A stretch of DNA of 42,735 nucleotides from Erwinia sp. 198 (GCF_003937915.1 NZ_RHUM01000014.1:1-42735), one strand, 5' to 3'; counted from the first letter of the stretch, positions 7,625-16,540 are shown. Program-made: numbers and translations. Notes: generated by a model from the letters alone, not told the origin.

Positions 7625-10600
7625 ATGATGAATATTCTGTTTGCCATTATGACCAACCGGCTGATGTGGGGCTTTCTCGGCATTACCGCGCTGTCATTCA
7701 TTATCTGGGTGATCGGGCCGGTTTTCTCTATCGTCGACTCGCGGCCGCTGGAGCCGGAAGTCAATCGCCAGATCAGTATCGCGCTGCTGTATATCGCCTG
7801 GGGCCTGAGCAACGTGGTGCCGCGTCTTTACAACGCCTGGCTGAACCGCAAGCTGATGGGTAGCCTGAATCCGGCCACGGAGGAGAACGATCCGAACGTC
7901 AAGCGCCTGACCAGCGAAGATCGCGTACTGGCGGAGCGCTTTACCGAAGCCGCCGAGCTGTTGAAAAAAGCGCACTTCAGCCGCGCGGGCAACCGCCGCT
8001 GGACGCAGCGCTTCAGCCGTCAGTATCTCTACCAGCTGCCGTGGTATGTGATTATCGGCGCACCCGGCGCGGGGAAAACCACCGCGCTGGCGAATTCCGG
8101 CCTGCAGTTTCCGCTGGCCGACCGCTTTGGCAAAGCCGCCCTGCGCGGCATCGGCGGCACGCGCAACTGCGACTGGTGGTTTACCAACGAGGCGGTGCTG
8201 CTGGATACGGCGGGTCGCTACACCACGCAGGAGAGCGAGCAGCAGCAGGACGCCAGCGAGTGGAGCAAATTTATCGATCTGCTGCGCAAGTACCGCGGTC
8301 GCCAGCCGGTCAACGGCGTGATCGTCACCGTCAGCGTCTCAGACCTGATGACCCAGTCGGCGGAGGCCTCGCGTCAGCAGGCGCTGTCGCTGCGCCAGCG
8401 GCTGATGGAGCTGCACGAACAGCTGGGCATTCGCTTTCCGGTTTATATGCTGGTAACCAAAACCGATTTGCTGAAGGGCTTTAACGCCTATTTCAGCAAG
8501 TTTGATAAAGCGCAGCGCGATCAGGTCTGGGGCTTCACCTTTCCCTGGGAGCGCGCGAAACAGGCCGATTTCGATCTGCTCGGCGCTTTCACGCAGGAAT
8601 ACGCGCTGCTGCAGCAGCGGCTGGATGCGGGCCTGCCGGATACGCTGATCCAGGAAAGCGATGCCCAAACCCGTGCGGAAAGCTATCTGTTCCCGCAGGA
8701 GTTCGCGGCGCTGCGTCCGCTGCTTAACGACTACCTGGAGACGGTATTCAGTCGCTCCAACTTTGAAACGCAGTTTTCGCCGCGCGGTATCTATTTCGCC
8801 AGCGGCACCCAGGAAGGCCTGCCGTTCGACCGGGTGATGGGCGAGCTGAGCCGTACGCTTCAGCTGCCAGCGTCCGACAGCGGCAACAGCGGTGCCTGGG
8901 ATAAGGTGGATAAAGCCGCACCTATTCCCGGCAACAAAGGCCAGAGCTTCTTCTTAAAGGATCTGCTACAAAACGTGATCTTTCAGGAGGCGGGCCTGGC
9001 GGGAAGCAACCGCTGGTGGGAGCTGCGTAACCGCGCGGTGCTCTGGTCCGGCTACGTGCTGCTGCTGGGCGCGCTGATCGTCGCCACGCTGCTTTGGAGC
9101 ACCAGCTACCGCAACAACAAAGCCTGGCTGGCGGAAGTGCAGGCGAAGGTGCCGAAAATTAACGCGCTGGGCCAGGATTTGCAGACGGCCGATCTCTGGT
9201 CGCTGTTGCCTTATCTGAACGGCGTGCTGCATCTGCCGGACAGCGCCGATTTTGACCTTAACGATCCGCCGATTACGCGCCGCATGGGGCTGTACCGTGG
9301 CGAAGAGGTCAGCGACGCCACCCAGGCGCTTTACCAGAAAGCGCTGAAACAGCTGGTGATGCCGCAGGTGGCGCAGCTTATCACCAGCTGGCTGCGCGCG
9401 GATAACGGCAGCGACGCAGACTATAGCTACGAAGCGCTGAAGGCTTACCAGATGCTCTATCAGCCGAAGCACTACGACGGTAAGTTCCTGCATGCGTGGG
9501 TGATGCTGAATATCGCCCGCAGCCAGCCGCAGAACGTCACGCAGGCACAGATCAAACAGCTTGACTGGCATCTGGCGCAGCTGCTGGAAACGCAAATCCA
9601 GGCATCACCCTATGCAAGGGATGATGCACTGGTAAAGCGCGAGCAGGCGCTCATTAATCAGATGCCGCTGTCACAGCGCGTCTATGGCCGCCTCAAACGC
9701 CTGCTGGAACGGGACGACAGCCTGAAGCCGGTTTCCCTGGCGCTGTTGGGCGGCCCGCAGAGCGAGCTGGTCTTTGCGCGCAAGAGCGGTAAATCGATTA
9801 GCGAAGGTATTCCGGGCCTGTTTACGCCAGAGGGCTACTGGAACAGCTTCGATAAAAATATCGCTTCCGTCACTAAATCACTGCACGACGACGACCGTTG
9901 GGTGCTGAGCGAGACGGTGCAGGACGAAACGCAGCAGCAGACCGATTACGCCGTACGCCAGCTCTATATGAGCGACTATATGCGGCAGTGGGACGGGCTG
10001 TTGCAGGATATCCAGCTGAACAACAGCGCAGATCTGTCGCAGCGCATTAACGCGGCACGGTTACTTTCGGGCAATAATTCGCCGCTGCGCAAGCTGGTGA
10101 TTAATCTCAGCCACTATCTGGTGCTGGACAAGGCCGCGCCGGAAGCCGGCAAGGAAGAGGGAAACAAAGCGCAGGCCAGCAGCACGCTGGAGGCGCTGTT
10201 CCATGCCCGCCAGACGGCCACGGCAGCCAGCCAGCAGCAGCAAACGCCGGAGCAGTCAGTAACCGCTCACTTTGCTCCTGTTACCGAGCTGGCGCAGCCG
10301 CTGGAGAAGGGCGGGAAAACCATCGCCTTTGATGATTTCCTGCATCAGATTGATGACCTGTATCGCTACCTTACCGCCGTGCAGGATGCCGCCAACAGCG
10401 GCATGCCGCCGCCGACCAGCGACGCCATCAGCCGGTTGCAGGCCAGCGCAGGCCGCCTGCCCGGCTCGTTGCAGAACATGTTTACCAGTATGGCCGTTGG
10501 CGCCAGCAGCGACACCCAGCGCCGCGATTTAGACAATATCCGCAAGCGCATCAACGTTGAGGTCGGCAGCTTCTGTCGCCAGGCGATTGCCGGACGCTAT

Positions 10601-11221
10601 CCGCTGTCGCATTCGGCGCGTGCGGAAGTGACGCCGGACGATCTGGCGCGCATGTTCGCGCCGGGCAGCGGGCTGATGGACACCTTTTTCCGCGACAACC
10701 TGGCGAACAAGGTTGATACCACCCAGGCCAGCTGGCGCTTTATGCCCGGCATCGATGGCAAAACGCTGCCGGGTGGCGAAAGCGTGCTGCGGCCTTTTCA
10801 GCAGGCGCAGAGCATTCGTGACGCCTTCTTTGCCAACGGCGCGACCACGCCTTCTTACCGCGTGACGGTGCGTACCGGCCAGATGGATAACGATATTCTG
10901 ACCATGACGCTGGATGTGGACGGGCAGCTGCTGCAATACAGCCACGGCCCGCAGGCGGTGCAGCTGATGAGCTGGCCCGGCCCCGGCGGCACCAGCCAGG
11001 TGCGCATGCAGCTTGGCCTGGCTAACGGCACCACCGCCACGCTGGTCACTAACGGCGCCTGGGCGCTGAACCGGTTCTTCGACCGCGCGCAGCTCTCCGC
11101 AGGCGGCAGCAGCCTTAGCCGCCTGGCCTCTTTTAACGTCAGCGGCCATCACGTGACGCTGGAATTTACGCCGAACAGCATTCGTAATCCGTTCCAGCTG
11201 CCCGGTTTCGCCTGCCCATGA
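7625..11221 (+). CDS. tssM: T6SS inner-membrane ATP-binding protein TssM (IcmF)
   Basis: A 1198-residue IcmF-type protein. Two transmembrane helices lie near residues 9-35 and 49-66. The cytoplasmic domain follows with an intact Walker A motif GAPGAGKTT (residues 145-153). A third transmembrane helix is near residues 466-490 (VLLLGALIVATLLW). The rest is a large periplasmic domain ending in a beta-rich tail that meets TssJ. The start has two adjacent ATG codons (7625, 7628) after AAGGAA. The retained Walker motif suggests nucleotide binding, which is lost in some homologues. It is in operon with tssL (3 nt gap) and overlaps the longest possible tagF reading frame by 4 nt. Confidence 0.95.
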   Translation: MMNILFAIMTNRLMWGFLGITALSFIIWVIGPVFSIVDSRPLEPEVNRQISIALLYIAWGLSNVVPRLYNAWLNRKLMGSLNPATEENDPNVKRLTSEDRVLAERFTEAAELLKKAHFSRAGNRRWTQRFSRQYLYQLPWYVIIGAPGAGKTTALANSGLQFPLADRFGKAALRGIGGTRNCDWWFTNEAVLLDTAGRYTTQESEQQQDASEWSKFIDLLRKYRGRQPVNGVIVTVSVSDLMTQSAEASRQQALSLRQRLMELHEQLGIRFPVYMLVTKTDLLKGFNAYFSKFDKAQRDQVWGFTFPWERAKQADFDLLGAFTQEYALLQQRLDAGLPDTLIQESDAQTRAESYLFPQEFAALRPLLNDYLETVFSRSNFETQFSPRGIYFASGTQEGLPFDRVMGELSRTLQLPASDSGNSGAWDKVDKAAPIPGNKGQSFFLKDLLQNVIFQEAGLAGSNRWWELRNRAVLWSGYVLLLGALIVATLLWSTSYRNNKAWLAEVQAKVPKINALGQDLQTADLWSLLPYLNGVLHLPDSADFDLNDPPITRRMGLYRGEEVSDATQALYQKALKQLVMPQVAQLITSWLRADNGSDADYSYEALKAYQMLYQPKHYDGKFLHAWVMLNIARSQPQNVTQAQIKQLDWHLAQLLETQIQASPYARDDALVKREQALINQMPLSQRVYGRLKRLLERDDSLKPVSLALLGGPQSELVFARKSGKSISEGIPGLFTPEGYWNSFDKNIASVTKSLHDDDRWVLSETVQDETQQQTDYAVRQLYMSDYMRQWDGLLQDIQLNNSADLSQRINAARLLSGNNSPLRKLVINLSHYLVLDKAAPEAGKEEGNKAQASSTLEALFHARQTATAASQQQQTPEQSVTAHFAPVTELAQPLEKGGKTIAFDDFLHQIDDLYRYLTAVQDAANSGMPPPTSDAISRLQASAGRLPGSLQNMFTSMAVGASSDTQRRDLDNIRKRINVEVGSFCRQAIAGRYPLSHSARAEVTPDDLARMFAPGSGLMDTFFRDNLANKVDTTQASWRFMPGIDGKTLPGGESVLRPFQQAQSIRDAFFANGATTPSYRVTVRTGQMDNDILTMTLDVDGQLLQYSHGPQAVQLMSWPGPGGTSQVRMQLGLANGTTATLVTNGAWALNRFFDRAQLSAGGSSLSRLASFNVSGHHVTLEFTPNSIRNPFQLPGFACP

Positions 11222-11235
11222 GCCGGGAGAACAAC

Positions 11236-11922
11236 ATGAGTCAGACGCCCGCACTCTGCTGGTATGGAAAGCTGCCGAGCGGCGGCGATTTTTTAAAGCG
11301 TCGCTTCCCGGACGCGCTGCTGGCGCAGTGGTCGCACTGGTTTCAGGTCGGGCTGCTGCATCGCCAGGAAAACACCGAGGGCGAACGGCAGTTTGCCGAC
11401 GCGCCGGTCTGGAACTTTGTGGTGCCGCCGATGCTGGGCGGCCAGCAGATCCAGATGGGTTGCCTGGTACCCTCGCGCGACAGCGTTGGCCGGCTTTATC
11501 CGCTTTGCGCGCTGATCACCTTTTCGCCGCAGAGCTGGACGCAGGCGCAGCTGGCGCTGGCGGGCGACTGGTATCAGCAGCTGGGCCGTATCCTGCTGAA
11601 TGCCGTACGTGAAGGTTGGTCGTCGGCACAGCTCGATGGCGCGCTGCTGGCGCTGAATCTGCCTCGGCCGCAGCAGTCGGCCATTCTTGACGCCATCGGC
11701 TACCACCAGCAGCCGGTTACGCTGAGCTGGCGACGCGCGTCGGACTGCTTTGATCCGCAGCACTACACCAGCTTCTGGTGGACGAATCAGGCCGACGGCA
11801 AGCCGCTTTATACCCACGTGCACAGCGGCAACTTCACCGGCCAGCTGTTTTCGATGCTGTTCGATCCGGCCGCTGGCGCAAAGCCTGGCCGCCACGGTCT
11901 TTATCCGCCGATGTTCGAGTAA
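11236..11922 (+). CDS. tagF: T6SS-associated protein TagF
   Basis: A 228-residue TagF/SciT (DUF2094) protein with the characteristic opening CWYGKLPSGGDFLKRRFP and the C-terminal WWTNQADGKPLY block. In Pseudomonas TagF represses T6SS post-translationally and independently of phosphorylation by binding TagH/Fha; some homologues are fused to PppA. I chose ATG 11236, which has GGGAG 6 nt upstream, over the in-frame ATG at 11218 that overlaps the tssM stop. Separate tagF, pppA, ppkA and tagH genes in one locus indicate the full threonine-phosphorylation control layer. Confidence 0.92.
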   Translation: MSQTPALCWYGKLPSGGDFLKRRFPDALLAQWSHWFQVGLLHRQENTEGERQFADAPVWNFVVPPMLGGQQIQMGCLVPSRDSVGRLYPLCALITFSPQSWTQAQLALAGDWYQQLGRILLNAVREGWSSAQLDGALLALNLPRPQQSAILDAIGYHQQPVTLSWRRASDCFDPQHYTSFWWTNQADGKPLYTHVHSGNFTGQLFSMLFDPAAGAKPGRHGLYPPMFE

Positions 11923-11931
11923 GGAACTGCC

Positions 11932-12939
11932 ATGAATCTTGACGAGCTACTAGCCCCCATCAGCAGCGATCGGCCGTGCGGGGAAAACCTGGAATATGAC
12001 GCCGACTATATGGCGATGGAGCAGGCCAGCGCGGGCAAAGCCGAGCAGCAGTTTGGCGACACTATTATCCCCGCTGAACCGGCGGACTGGAACAAGGTGG
12101 CCAGGCTGGCGGGCAGCCTGCTGACGCGCAGCAAAGATCTGCGCGTGATGCTGGCGCTGACCCAGGCCTGGACCCAGCTGCGGGGCTTAAGCGGCTATGC
12201 CGACGGCCTGCAGCTGATCAAGCAGTCGCTGCTGCTCTACTGGGAGCCGCTGTGGCCGGTACTGACCGAAGACGGCGACTACGATCCTTTTTACCGTATC
12301 AACGCGCTGGCGGCTCTGGGTGATAAGTCAGCGCTTACTACGGCTTTGCGCCAGTCGCTGCTGCTGCGTAACGCCGCCGATCAGCTTTCTCTGCGCGACG
12401 CCTGTGCGCTGCTGGACGGCAGCAAAAGCGAGTGCGACGAGTTCCCCGGCGGCCGTGCAAGGCTGCTGGACGAGCTGGCCCGAAGCGAGCAGCCGGGCAT
12501 TATTGCTATTCGCAGCATAAGTGAGCGGTTACAAACCATTCGCGAAACGCTGATGGAGCACCTGGGCGAAAGCGGCGTGCCGGAAATGGCGCAGCTGCTG
12601 AAAACGGTCAATACCGTCGCGCAGGCCTGCGAAATGACCGACGTCAGCGCTCTGCTCCCGCAGACCGCCAGTGAAGAGGTGGAAAGCGCCCCGACGCAGC
12701 AGCCGGTCAGGGCGACGCAGACCGACTGGCGCAGCGTGCAGCCCGCATCGCGCGCCGATGCGCAGCTGATGCTGGAAAAGGTGAAACAGTATTTTGTGCA
12801 GCACGAACCCAGCCATCCGGCACCGCTGATGATCGACCGCGTACAGCGCATGATCGAGATGGACTTTATGAGCATTATCCGCGACCTGGCGCCGGACGGC
12901 GTGCATCAGCTGGAAAACATTTTCGGGCGTCACGACTGA
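11932..12939 (+). CDS. tssA: T6SS assembly protein TssA
   Basis: A 335-residue protein with an ImpA_N domain over roughly residues 5-125: ISSDRPCGENLEYDADY, then SKDLRVMLALTQAW, then GLSGYADGLQLI. It is followed by a variable middle and a C-terminal conserved segment (DRVQRMIEMDFMSIIRDLAPDG). TssA primes tube/sheath polymerisation, and either baseplate-bound or distal-end forms exist. The length and the terminal segment resemble the TssA1 type of Pseudomonas. AAGGA precedes the start; tagF ends 9 nt upstream. Confidence 0.92.
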   Translation: MNLDELLAPISSDRPCGENLEYDADYMAMEQASAGKAEQQFGDTIIPAEPADWNKVARLAGSLLTRSKDLRVMLALTQAWTQLRGLSGYADGLQLIKQSLLLYWEPLWPVLTEDGDYDPFYRINALAALGDKSALTTALRQSLLLRNAADQLSLRDACALLDGSKSECDEFPGGRARLLDELARSEQPGIIAIRSISERLQTIRETLMEHLGESGVPEMAQLLKTVNTVAQACEMTDVSALLPQTASEEVESAPTQQPVRATQTDWRSVQPASRADAQLMLEKVKQYFVQHEPSHPAPLMIDRVQRMIEMDFMSIIRDLAPDGVHQLENIFGRHD

Positions 12940-12977
12940 GGCGTCCTGATTAATCGCGCATACCAATGGAGAACATT

Positions 12978-13505
12978 ATGGCTAGTAAATCCAGCGGGCA
13001 GAAATTTATCGCCCGTAACCGCGCGCCGCGCGTACAGATCGAGTATGACGTGGAGATCTACGGCGCAGAACGCAAAATCGAGCTGCCTTTTGTGATGGGC
13101 GTGATGGCCGATCTGGTCGGCAAGCCGGTCGATAACCTGCCGTCGGTCGACGAACGCAAATTTATGGATATCGACGTCGATAACTTTGACGAGCGCATGA
13201 AGGCGCTGAAGCCGCGCGTGGCTTTCCAGGCGCAAAACACGCTGACCGGCGAAGGCAATCTGAATATCGATCTGACCTTCAACAGCATGGAAGATTTTTC
13301 GCCGGACGCGGTGGCGCGTAACGTCGAGCCGCTGAACAAGCTGCTGGATGCGCGTACCCAGCTTTCCAACCTGCTGACCTATATGGACGGCAAAAACGGC
13401 GCGGAAGAGCTGATTGCCAAAATCCTCAAGGATCCGACGCTGCTGCAATCTCTCAGCCATCTGCCAAAGCAGGATGACGCGGCTAAAGAAGGAGAGCAGG
13501 AATGA
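12978..13505 (+). CDS. tssB: T6SS contractile sheath small subunit TssB
   Basis: A 175-residue TssB/VipA with the near-invariant start QKFIARNRAPRVQIEYDVE. It forms the helical contractile sheath together with TssC. I chose ATG 12978 (MASKSSGQKF), with GGAGA 5 nt upstream; the in-frame ATG at 12966 would place that ribosome binding site inside the gene. The stop overlaps the tssC start by 4 nt (ATGA), so production of the two sheath subunits is coupled. Confidence 0.95.
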   Translation: MASKSSGQKFIARNRAPRVQIEYDVEIYGAERKIELPFVMGVMADLVGKPVDNLPSVDERKFMDIDVDNFDERMKALKPRVAFQAQNTLTGEGNLNIDLTFNSMEDFSPDAVARNVEPLNKLLDARTQLSNLLTYMDGKNGAEELIAKILKDPTLLQSLSHLPKQDDAAKEGEQE

Positions 13506-14995
13506 CCAATCCTTCCCAGCTTGAGCAGCAGGGCCAGCAGGCCTGGAGCCAGGATGAATTCAGCTCGCTGCTGAACAAAGAGTTCCGTCCGAAAACCGAC
13601 TCTGCGCGCACGGCGGTGGAAAGCGCGGTGAAAACTCTGGCGCAGCAGGCGCTGGAAAATACCGTTACCGCTTCTGACGACGCTTACCGCACCATTCAGG
13701 CGCTGATCGCCGAGATTGACGAGAAGCTGTCTAAGCAGGTCAACCAGATTATTCATCACGAAGATTTCCAGCAGCTGGAAGGCGCCTGGCGCGGCCTGAG
13801 CCATCTGGTGAATAACACTGAAACCGACGAGATGCTGAAAATCCGCTTTATGAGCATCTCGAAGAAAGAGCTGGGCCGCACGCTGAAGCGCTATAAAGGC
13901 GTCGGCTGGGATCAAAGCCCAATCTTCAAGAAAATCTACGAAGAAGAGTATGGCCAGTTCGGCGGCGAGCCGTTCGGCTGCCTGGTAGGCGACTACTACT
14001 TCGATCACAGCCCGCAGGACGTAGAGCTGCTGGGCGAGATGGCGCGTATCGGCGCGGCTTCACACTGCCCGTTTATCACCGGCACCGCGCCGGAAGTGAT
14101 GCAGATGGAGTCCTGGCAGGAGCTGGCAAACCCGCGCGACCTGACCAAAATCTTCCAGAACAGCGAGTACGCCGCCTGGCGCAGCCTGCGTGAATCGGAA
14201 GATGCGCGCTACCTGGGCCTGGTGATGCCGCGCTTCCTGTCGCGTCTGCCTTACGGCATCCGCAGCAATCCGGTCGACAGCTTCGACTTTGAGGAAGAAA
14301 CCGAAGGCGCGAACCACGGCAACTACACATGGGCGAACGCCGCTTACGCAATGGCGGCCAATATCAACCGTTCTTTCAAAGAGTTTGGCTGGTGTACGGC
14401 GATCCGTGGCGTGGAGTCCGGCGGCGCGGTGGAAAATCTGCCTTGCCACACTTTCCCGAGCGACGACGGCGGCGTGGACATGAAGTGCCCGACCGAAATC
14501 GCCATCAGCGACCGTCGTGAAGCCGAGCTGGCGAAAAACGGCTTTATGCCGCTGGTACACCGCAAAAACTCCGATTTCGCCGCCTTTATCGGCGCGCAGT
14601 CGCTGCAGAAGCCGACCGAGTATCACGATCCGGACGCTACCGCCAACGCACGTCTGGCCGCGCGCCTGCCGTACCTGTTCGCCTGCTGCCGCTTTGCGCA
14701 TTATCTTAAGTGCATCGTGCGCGACAAGATCGGTTCCTTCCGCGAGCGCGAAGAGATGGAGCGCTGGCTGAACGACTGGGTGATGAACTACGTGGATGGC
14801 GATCCGGCCAACTCCTCACAGGAAACCAAATCCCGCAAGCCGCTGGCTTCCGCCGAGGTGCTGGTGGAAGAGCTGGAAGATAACCCGGGCTACTACGCCG
14901 CGAAATTCTTCCTGCGTCCGCACTACCAGCTGGAAGGCCTCACCGTGTCGCTGCGTCTGGTCTCTAAGCTGCCCTCGCTGAAAAGCGATGACTAA
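13502..14995 (+). CDS. tssC: T6SS contractile sheath large subunit TssC
   Basis: A 497-residue TssC/VipB, normal length and strongly conserved (LEGAWRGLSHLVNNTETDEM, GCLVGDYYFDHSPQDVELL, HTFPSDDGGVDMKCPTE). With TssB it builds the sheath that drives the Hcp tube; after contraction its N-terminus is exposed for ClpV (TssH). GGAGAGCAGG precedes the ATG. A terminator-like hairpin follows at 15074-15095, separating the structural operon from hcp. Confidence 0.96.
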   Translation: MTNPSQLEQQGQQAWSQDEFSSLLNKEFRPKTDSARTAVESAVKTLAQQALENTVTASDDAYRTIQALIAEIDEKLSKQVNQIIHHEDFQQLEGAWRGLSHLVNNTETDEMLKIRFMSISKKELGRTLKRYKGVGWDQSPIFKKIYEEEYGQFGGEPFGCLVGDYYFDHSPQDVELLGEMARIGAASHCPFITGTAPEVMQMESWQELANPRDLTKIFQNSEYAAWRSLRESEDARYLGLVMPRFLSRLPYGIRSNPVDSFDFEEETEGANHGNYTWANAAYAMAANINRSFKEFGWCTAIRGVESGGAVENLPCHTFPSDDGGVDMKCPTEIAISDRREAELAKNGFMPLVHRKNSDFAAFIGAQSLQKPTEYHDPDATANARLAARLPYLFACCRFAHYLKCIVRDKIGSFREREEMERWLNDWVMNYVDGDPANSSQETKSRKPLASAEVLVEELEDNPGYYAAKFFLRPHYQLEGLTVSLRLVSKLPSLKSDD

Positions 14996-15073
14996 AGGCT
15001 GAAGGGAGAGTTTACCGCTGGCTCCTGACAGAAGGTAAGTCGGGATCCCCTTACAAGCTGATTAATTAAAGCT

Positions 15074-15095
15074 AAAGCGGTCAACGCGCTTTTTT
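15074..15095 (+). terminator. Terminator candidate after tssC
   Basis: AAAGCG (15074-15079) and CGCTTT (15087-15092) form a 6-bp stem with a 7-nt loop; the right arm runs into six consecutive T (15090-15095). It lies about 80 nt beyond the tssC stop and would end the tssJ-tssC transcript. It overlaps the last codons of the minus-strand gene at 15081-15293. Confidence 0.55.
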
Positions 15096-15293
15096 GGCCG
15101 CTTTCCTTATCAAAAAATAGAAGCCCAGGCAGAGCGCGGTGAACAGCAGTTCACCCGAAAGAAAGCCTGAGGCGTTTATATCAAAATTTTCATAGCGGGC
15201 TACCAGCCAGATGCCGCTGGCAAGCGTGAACAGAGCATAGATGGACAGCGCTAAAAAAATAACGCTGAGTAATGACAAAAAAGTTTTTTTCAT
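15081..15293 (-). CDS. Small two-helix membrane protein, function unknown
   Basis: A 70-residue protein with two hydrophobic segments: residues about 5-33 (FLSLLSVIFLALSIYALFTLASGIWLV) and 47-62 (SGELLFTALCLGFYFLI), joined by a short charged loop (ARYENFDINAS) and ending in a basic tail. It is the only plausible minus-strand gene inside the T6SS locus, facing away from hcp. The ribosome binding site is weak (AAAAGG about 13 nt upstream), so expression is uncertain. I do not recognise a family. It may be a small accessory membrane protein or an orphan immunity remnant. Confidence 0.55.
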   Translation of the reverse strand: MKKTFLSLLSVIFLALSIYALFTLASGIWLVARYENFDINASGFLSGELLFTALCLGFYFLIRKAAKKAR

Positions 15294-15363
15294 TATTTAA
15301 CGATGACCTTTTAAGTGCAGCGCCATGTGATAAGTCTCTAATTTATATCTGCCAATGCTATCT

Positions 15364-15402
15364 GTAAATTTAATTTACTCCGCCGGGATGCTCTCTTCCC
15401 GG
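15364..15402. promoter_or_regulatory. Palindromes in the hcp upstream region
   Basis: A perfect 7-1-7 palindrome GTAAATTTAATTTAC (15364-15378) is followed by a second inverted repeat CCGGGA/TCCCGG (15383-15388 and 15397-15402, 8-nt loop). ATTTAC recurs at 15411-15416. Such AT-rich symmetric sites are candidate operators for a dimeric regulator of hcp. The regulator is not identifiable from sequence. Confidence 0.4.
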
Positions 15403-15473
15403 GAAAATAAATTTACTTCCTGGCGACGGGTTAAAAGATTTCTGTACGGTCGGCTGAAAGATCGTCGGAAAAA

Positions 15474-15498
15474 AGACAAAAAGCATGCCTTTTTGTCT
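15474..15498 (+). promoter_or_regulatory. Perfect 10-bp stem-loop in the hcp leader
   Basis: AGACAAAAAG (15474-15483) and CTTTTTGTCT (15489-15498) are exact inverted repeats around a 5-nt loop CATGC. The element ends 50 nt before the hcp start codon. It could act as a 5'-UTR stabilising hairpin for this abundant mRNA, as an operator, or as an attenuator-like terminator (five T in the right arm). Confidence 0.55.
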
Positions 15499-15548
15499 GT
15501 CGCTGCTTTGTCAAAAGCAAAATGTCCATCAATAAAGAGTAGAAAATA

Positions 15549-16031
15549 ATGGCTATTGATATGTTTATGAAGGTTGACGGTGTAACCGGTGAGTCTAAAG
15601 ACTCTAACCACAAAGGCTGGACCGATATCACTTCTTTCTCCTGGGGTGCCTCTCAGCCAGGCAACATGTCTGTTGGCGGCGGCGGCGGTGCCGGTAAAGT
15701 TAACTTTAATGACCTGCACGTTGAAGCGCTAATCGATAAATCTACCACCGCGCTGCTGAAGAACTGTGCAAGCGGCAAGCACATCGCCAAAGTTGAGCTG
15801 TCCGTATGTAAAGCTGGCGGCACTCAGGTTGAATACAGCCGCATTACGCTGGAAGACGTGCTGGTGACTAACGTGCAGTATGTTGGTGCTGATAATGGCG
15901 ATACCGTAGGCATGAGCTACTCCTTCCAGGCTTCCAAAGTGAAGCAGCAGTACTGGGAGCAGAGTGCTTCCGGCGGTAAAGGCGCAGAAAGCAGCGCTGG
16001 CTGGAACATCAAAGAAAATAAAGAAGCTTAA
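15549..16031 (+). CDS. hcp: T6SS tube protein Hcp (TssD)
   Basis: A 160-residue Hcp1-type protein: MAIDMFMKVDGVTGESKDSN, then GWTDITSFSWGASQP, then a glycine-rich loop GGGGGAG, then LHVEALIDKSTTALLKNC. Stacked hexameric rings form the inner tube that carries small effectors in its lumen and is expelled by the sheath. It is monocistronic or leads the cargo genes after it; a stem-loop follows at 16041-16061. The ribosome binding site (AAAGAG) is modest. Strict use of the preferred codons, as in highly expressed genes, contrasts with the AT-rich genes that follow. Confidence 0.97.
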   Translation: MAIDMFMKVDGVTGESKDSNHKGWTDITSFSWGASQPGNMSVGGGGGAGKVNFNDLHVEALIDKSTTALLKNCASGKHIAKVELSVCKAGGTQVEYSRITLEDVLVTNVQYVGADNGDTVGMSYSFQASKVKQQYWEQSASGGKGAESSAGWNIKENKEA

Positions 16032-16040
16032 TGTTGTAGC

Positions 16041-16061
16041 AGTCCCCTCGCTGAGGGGATT
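16041..16061 (+). terminator. Stem-loop between hcp and the downstream cargo gene
   Basis: TCCCCTC (16043-16049) and GAGGGGA (16053-16059) form a perfect 7-bp stem with a 3-nt loop, extendable by two pairs. No strong T tract follows (TTGCATTAT), so it more likely caps hcp mRNA 3' ends or partially terminates, lowering expression of the next gene. Confidence 0.5.
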
Positions 16062-16091
16062 GCATTATCATGATTAGAGAAGGGTTATTTT

Positions 16092-16523
16092 ATGCAGGGA
16101 ACCATTCTGGTTAAAAGGATACTACAAACCGAAAATTCAACAATTTCACGTTATAGTATCCCGGGAACAAAAATTTCTGGCTATATGTTAGAGAGACCGG
16201 GACCTGATACAACAACACCCAATAAAAGATTAAGAATTCCGGAAGGGGTTTATAACCTTAAATGGCATCAAACGGCTAAAGGATCGATAAGGGCATATAG
16301 TCCTGTCCCACTATTATATAACTCAGCTGTTCCTGTAACGCGTTATGTTTTAATACATAATGGTAACAAACCACAGCATACCGATGGATGCCTTCTGATT
16401 GGTAGTTCAAAAGCCGTAGATTTTGTCGGAGGGAGTGTTGGAAAGCTAAAAGAGCTAAAAACATTTTTGCAAAAAAACGGAATTGAAAACTTCAAAGTGA
16501 TAATAAGCTCACAATATGAATAA
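16092..16523 (+). CDS. DUF5675-like protein, candidate small T6SS effector
   Basis: A 143-residue protein without signal peptide. The layout fits DUF5675: IPEG-Y (residues 49-53), then YVLIHNGN (85-92) and HTDGCLLIG (96-104). The spacing of His89, Gly91-Asn92, His96 and Gly99-Cys100 resembles the HxG...GC active site of L,D-transpeptidases; this resemblance is my inference, not a known activity of the family. It lies directly after hcp, is small enough to travel in the Hcp lumen, is much more AT-rich than its neighbours, and is followed by an exported partner gene. These point to a horizontally acquired effector acting on the periplasm. AGAAGGG precedes the ATG. Confidence 0.65.
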   Translation: MQGTILVKRILQTENSTISRYSIPGTKISGYMLERPGPDTTTPNKRLRIPEGVYNLKWHQTAKGSIRAYSPVPLLYNSAVPVTRYVLIHNGNKPQHTDGCLLIGSSKAVDFVGGSVGKLKELKTFLQKNGIENFKVIISSQYE

Positions 16524-16540
16524 ATAATAAAGGACAAGTT

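Noticed and set aside
15355..15549. Plus-strand frame of 64 codons directly before hcp
   Set aside because: Basic, low-complexity product without a ribosome binding site, overlapping the palindromes and hairpin of the hcp leader; better explained as regulatory DNA.
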